From CATQHS01 sp963422655 (GTDB taxonomy: Bacteria > Actinomycetota > Acidimicrobiia > Acidimicrobiales > Aldehydirespiratoraceae), in NCBI GenBank assembly GCA_963422655.1, contig OY730440.1, positions 2,790,001-2,854,000 on the forward strand: a DNA stretch of 64,000 nucleotides, written 5' to 3'. Each line of letters begins with the position of its first letter. The first letter of the stretch is position 1. A program made the position numbers and the translations under genes. The notes below the pieces were generated by a model. The model saw only the letters and a list, made by a program, of their open reading frames with translations, was not told where the DNA came from and did not search any database. Below, piece by piece: positions 63,861 through 64,000 of this stretch.

Positions 63861-64000
63861 ATGAACACACTGTTTATCTTCGCGCTGGCGGCTGGAGCCC
63901 CCTTGCTGGTGTGGCTCGTCTTCGCCGGAGGAGACTCCGATCTCGGCAGCGATGCCGACGCCGACGGCGGTGTGTTCACCGTCATCCCGCTCAGCACCCT
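63861..64000 (+). CDS. Partial small membrane protein, possibly NfeD/YuaF-like
   Basis: Only the first 46 codons are in the window. MNTLFIFALAAGAPLLVWLV is a membrane helix; FAGGDSDLGSDADADGG, then VFTVIPLSTL follow. A helix followed by an Asp-rich loop and a second hydrophobic stretch resembles the start of NfeD/YuaF-type membrane proteins that often precede flotillin genes. The family cannot be settled from this fragment. Confidence 0.5.
   Translation, partial: MNTLFIFALAAGAPLLVWLVFAGGDSDLGSDADADGGVFTVIPLST

Overview
The window is GC-rich bacterial chromosome, tightly packed with genes and with many 4-bp stop/start overlaps. It looks like an Actinomycetota genome, most likely class Acidimicrobiia. 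This is an inference from: a gene order matching the mycobacterial Rv1007-Rv1026 neighbourhood (metG, tatD, rpf, rsmA, ispE, prs, rplY, pth, mfd, mazG, eno, ftsB-like, DUF501, ppx); a 30-residue bS22-type ribosomal protein; a 13E12/DUF222 HNH gene; and form II CoxL-type molybdenum hydroxylase genes. No rRNA, CRISPR array, integrase, transposase or replication origin was seen. Two tRNAs are present (Gln-TTG, Leu-TAA).

Layout. 1-2.2 kb: the 3' part of a molybdenum hydroxylase large subunit and an acyl-ACP desaturase-like diiron protein behind an operator-like inverted repeat. 2.3-18.9 kb: a housekeeping block for rRNA methylation, Met-tRNA charging, cell-wall resuscitation, isoprenoid and PRPP synthesis, ribosome and peptidyl-tRNA quality control, transcription-coupled repair, nucleotide clean-up, enolase and a divergent FtsB. 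18.9-22.1 kb: molybdenum hydroxylase maturation genes (CoxD-type MoxR ATPase, CoxE-type VWA protein, XdhC/CoxF). 22.1-34.4 kb: an accessory island of visibly AT-richer genes. 34.5-35.9 kb: the rest of the molybdenum hydroxylase accessory set (MobA-like nucleotidyltransferase, CoxG). 35.9-37.3 kb: DUF501 and ppx, which in mycobacteria directly follow eno-ftsB. The island therefore lies inside a maturation cluster that itself interrupts a conserved housekeeping block.

The island is the most interesting part. It encodes a secreted protein with an internal duplication; a three-helix membrane protein overlapping the start of a 1060-residue surface-anchored VWA protein; a very divergent tubulin/FtsZ-superfamily protein (Tubulin_2 / FtsZ-like type), split by an apparent -1 frameshift; and a 900-residue two-helix membrane protein. 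A restriction enzyme of the phosphorothioate-DNA-binding HNH type follows. The VWA, tubulin-like and membrane genes form one operon and probably build one envelope-associated machine. Related tubulin-VWA neighbourhoods are known from comparative genomics, but I know of no established function.

37.4-53.2 kb is a mixed region: acetyltransferase, enoyl-CoA hydratase, MFS exporter, RecB-like Fe-S nuclease, beta-hydroxyacid dehydrogenase, SMP-30 protein, sulfatase, alpha/beta hydrolase, CDF transporter, MaoC hydratase, methionine aminopeptidase, CoA-binding protein, O-acetylhomoserine sulfhydrylase and ArfB. 53.4-63.7 kb is a minus-strand run that looks like a nucleoside uptake and salvage unit (BMP-type ABC transporter, ribokinase, frameshifted nucleoside hydrolase). 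A DUF222 HNH gene sits inside it, and a cyclase plus a Rieske-oxygenase-like protein without Rieske ligands lead the operon.

Short perfect tandem duplications recur at gene edges throughout. Units inside reading frames are multiples of three (15, 18, 27, 36 bp); several intergenic ones are not (13, 16, 17, 19, 20 bp). At 47.3-47.5 kb an 11-copy 13-bp array appears to have cut off the original start codon of a hydrolase gene.
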